NCBI GenBank assembly: GCA_002347705.1
Contig: DDWY01000047.1
Location: 1-5,902, forward strand
Length of the DNA: 5,902 bases
From: Anaerolineaceae bacterium UBA2274
GTDB taxonomy: Bacteria; Chloroflexota; Anaerolineae; Anaerolineales; Anaerolineaceae
Direction: 5' to 3'
Shown: in pieces, positions 4,441 to 5,902 of the stretch
How the letters are laid out: each line of letters starts with the position of its first letter
Position numbering within the stretch: position 1 is the stretch's first letter
Notes under the pieces: generated by a model
The model's input: the letters and a program-made list of their open reading frames with translations, nothing else
Databases searched by the model: none
What the model was told of the DNA's origin: nothing
Translations under genes and position numbers: made by a program

Positions 4441-5637
4441 ATGTACAACATCCGAAAAATCACTGACGACCTCTTCTATATCGGCGCGAATGACCGCCGC
4501 ATTACCCGTTTTGAGAATCAACATCCTGTTCCGAACGGAATGTCCTACAACTCATACCTGCTCCTGGACGAGAAAACAGTCCTGCTCGACACAGTTGATA
4601 AGGCGGTTGGAGAGCTCTTTTTGGAAAATCTCCACGTGGCGCTGAACGGACGCGAGTTGGACACCATGATCATCCAGCACATGGAACCGGATCACTGCGC
4701 TTTAATCCCGCGCATCCTTGAACTTTACCCGCGGGTCAAGGTTGTCGGCAACCAGAAAACCTTCGGGATGATCCAGCAATTCTTTGGGCTGGACCTGGCA
4801 GAACGCGCGATGGTCATCAAAGAAGGCGACACGCTCAATACAGGCGCGCACACGCTGCGCTTCCTGATGGCGCCCATGGTGCATTGGCCTGAAGTGATGG
4901 TCACTTACGATGAGACCAGCAAGCGGCTCTTTACGGCGGACGCGTTTGGCGCGTTTGGCGCGGTCAATGGCAATCTATATGCGGATGAATATAATGTGGA
5001 TTTTGACTTGCTCCCTGAAGCTCGGCGTTATTACACTAATATCGTTGGCAAATATGGTCGCCAGGTGCTTGCGCTGCTTGAAAAAATCGCAAAACTCGAG
5101 GTCGAGATGATTCTTCCGCTGCATGGTCCCATCTTGCGGCAGGACCTGCATTATTACATTGAAAAATACAGCAAATGGGCGTCCTACACTCCCGAAGAAA
5201 AAGGGATCGTGATTGCTTACGGTTCCATCTATGGCAACACCGAAAAAGCCGCTGAATTGCTGGCAGCCAAACTGGCGGATCGGGGCGAAAAGAACATCGT
5301 GGTCTATGATGTCTCTGCCTGGCATCCTTCGTACATCCTGAGCGAGTGCTTCAGATTTGATCGGCTCGTGTTTGCCTGCTCTACGTACAACACGGAAATT
5401 TTCCCCTCGATGGAGATGCTCCTGCTGGAACTGAAGGGGCATAACATGCAAAATCGGGCCGTGGCTGTGATTGAGAATGGTTCCTGGGCACCTCAAAGCG
5501 GCAAGAAAATGCGAGAACTGCTGGGGCAAATGAAGGATATGCGCGTGTTGGAGAGCGAGATCTCCATCAAGTCTGCTATGACTACGGCTGACGCCGAAGC
5601 ACTCGACGCCCTGGTAGAACTGATCGTTGCCGCATAG
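4441..5637 (+). CDS. A-type flavodiiron protein (FprA-like), complete
   Basis: A soluble 398-aa flavodiiron protein of the two-domain class. Such proteins reduce O2 to water and/or NO to N2O at a non-heme diiron site, with electrons delivered through FMN from rubredoxin or a similar donor. Residues 1 to about 250 form the metallo-beta-lactamase-like domain with every canonical ligand: H80, E82, D84 and H85 in HMEPDH, H148 in MVHWPE, D167 in FTADAFGAFG and H228 in LPLHGP. Residues about 255-398 form a flavodoxin domain, with the FMN phosphate loop SIYGNT (262-267) and ENGSWAP (345-351), where an aromatic residue typically stacks on the flavin. No rubredoxin or flavin-reductase extension is present, so an external donor is needed; none is encoded here. 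An in-frame ATG at 4375 would add 22 residues, but it lacks a ribosome binding site and lies close to the expected transcript start. The ATG at 4441 has AGGG five bases upstream and gives the usual family N-terminus. Whether O2 or NO is preferred cannot be read from the sequence. Confidence 0.96.
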   Translation: MYNIRKITDDLFYIGANDRRITRFENQHPVPNGMSYNSYLLLDEKTVLLDTVDKAVGELFLENLHVALNGRELDTMIIQHMEPDHCALIPRILELYPRVKVVGNQKTFGMIQQFFGLDLAERAMVIKEGDTLNTGAHTLRFLMAPMVHWPEVMVTYDETSKRLFTADAFGAFGAVNGNLYADEYNVDFDLLPEARRYYTNIVGKYGRQVLALLEKIAKLEVEMILPLHGPILRQDLHYYIEKYSKWASYTPEEKGIVIAYGSIYGNTEKAAELLAAKLADRGEKNIVVYDVSAWHPSYILSECFRFDRLVFACSTYNTEIFPSMEMLLLELKGHNMQNRAVAVIENGSWAPQSGKKMRELLGQMKDMRVLESEISIKSAMTTADAEALDALVELIVAA

Positions 5638-5902
5638 CGATGTTTTTCACAGGGATAAACCAACGTGCGCTTGCATAAAAGGTTGAAATTGTGCCCGCAA
5701 AGGGCTGCAGCTAATTTGCTTGAAATCAGAATCTGAGCCTGGAAGAGATCGTCAATAACCAACACCACCATGACCCACCTCTGGAGAATCGTACGTAAGT
5801 CGGCCTGGCTGGATCCTCTATTCCGCTAATTTCCATATACGGGGTAAAAATCGGGCTGGTCTGACGATTATTGAATTAAGTTGTGGAACCTTTGTGCAAT
5901 AA
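5638..5902. other. Intergenic region after the flavodiiron gene, nothing recognised
   Basis: These 265 bases contain no convincing gene, RNA or clear intrinsic terminator. A 19-codon frame from an ATG at 5770 to the stop at 5827-5829 has no ribosome binding site or recognisable product. A small palindrome TCAGAATCTGA and a weak GCCC/GGGC hairpin are present, neither followed by a T run. Confidence 0.5.

Noticed and set aside
5770..5829. 19-codon frame after the flavodiiron gene
   Set aside because: Very short, no ribosome binding site, no recognisable product.

Overview
The window looks like a chromosomal segment of an anaerobic bacterium, most probably a Chloroflexota (Anaerolineae-like) lineage. 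This rests on the style of the proteins, moderate GC, a T-box leader in front of a tRNA synthetase gene, a flavodiiron protein, and GC-rich intergenic repeats. The taxonomy is inference; no marker gene for it is present.

Layout, left to right. (1) Positions 1-620, minus strand: the N-terminal 206 codons of a cobalamin-binding-domain protein, cut by the window edge, with a strong Shine-Dalgarno. (2) 621-918: a short intergenic region holding a tandem CAAGACA motif upstream of the B12 gene and a 12-bp hairpin just after leuS. (3) 919-3375, minus strand: complete leuS (leucyl-tRNA synthetase, 818 aa). (4) 3376-3855: about 480 bp without a credible gene. Most of it is a composite GC-rich repeat: three 91-bp tandem units, a divergent partial unit, 35-bp inverted ends and three G-quadruplex-type motifs. 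(5) 3856-4100, minus strand: a T-box riboswitch with a readable CUC (Leu) specifier, a canonical T-box sequence and a terminator ending in T6, preceded by an extended -10 promoter. (6) 4101-4440: divergent intergenic region with several small hairpins and a good plus-strand promoter. (7) 4441-5637, plus strand: complete A-type flavodiiron protein with all diiron ligands. (8) 5638-5902: nothing recognisable.

How it works together: the T-box should sense uncharged tRNA-Leu(GAG) and let transcription pass into leuS when leucyl-tRNA is scarce. The unusual point is that the repeat block sits between the riboswitch terminator and leuS, so the antiterminated transcript must cross about 480 nt of GC-rich, inverted and potentially quadruplex-forming sequence before the start codon. 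The divergently transcribed flavodiiron gene is a separate unit, probably for O2 or NO detoxification. The B12 protein gene lies downstream of leuS on the same strand but is separated from it by a hairpin and has its own upstream region.

I do not see a clearly new multi-gene system. The strongest oddities are the T-box/leuS split by the repeat block, the repeat block itself, and the variant B12-binding motif.
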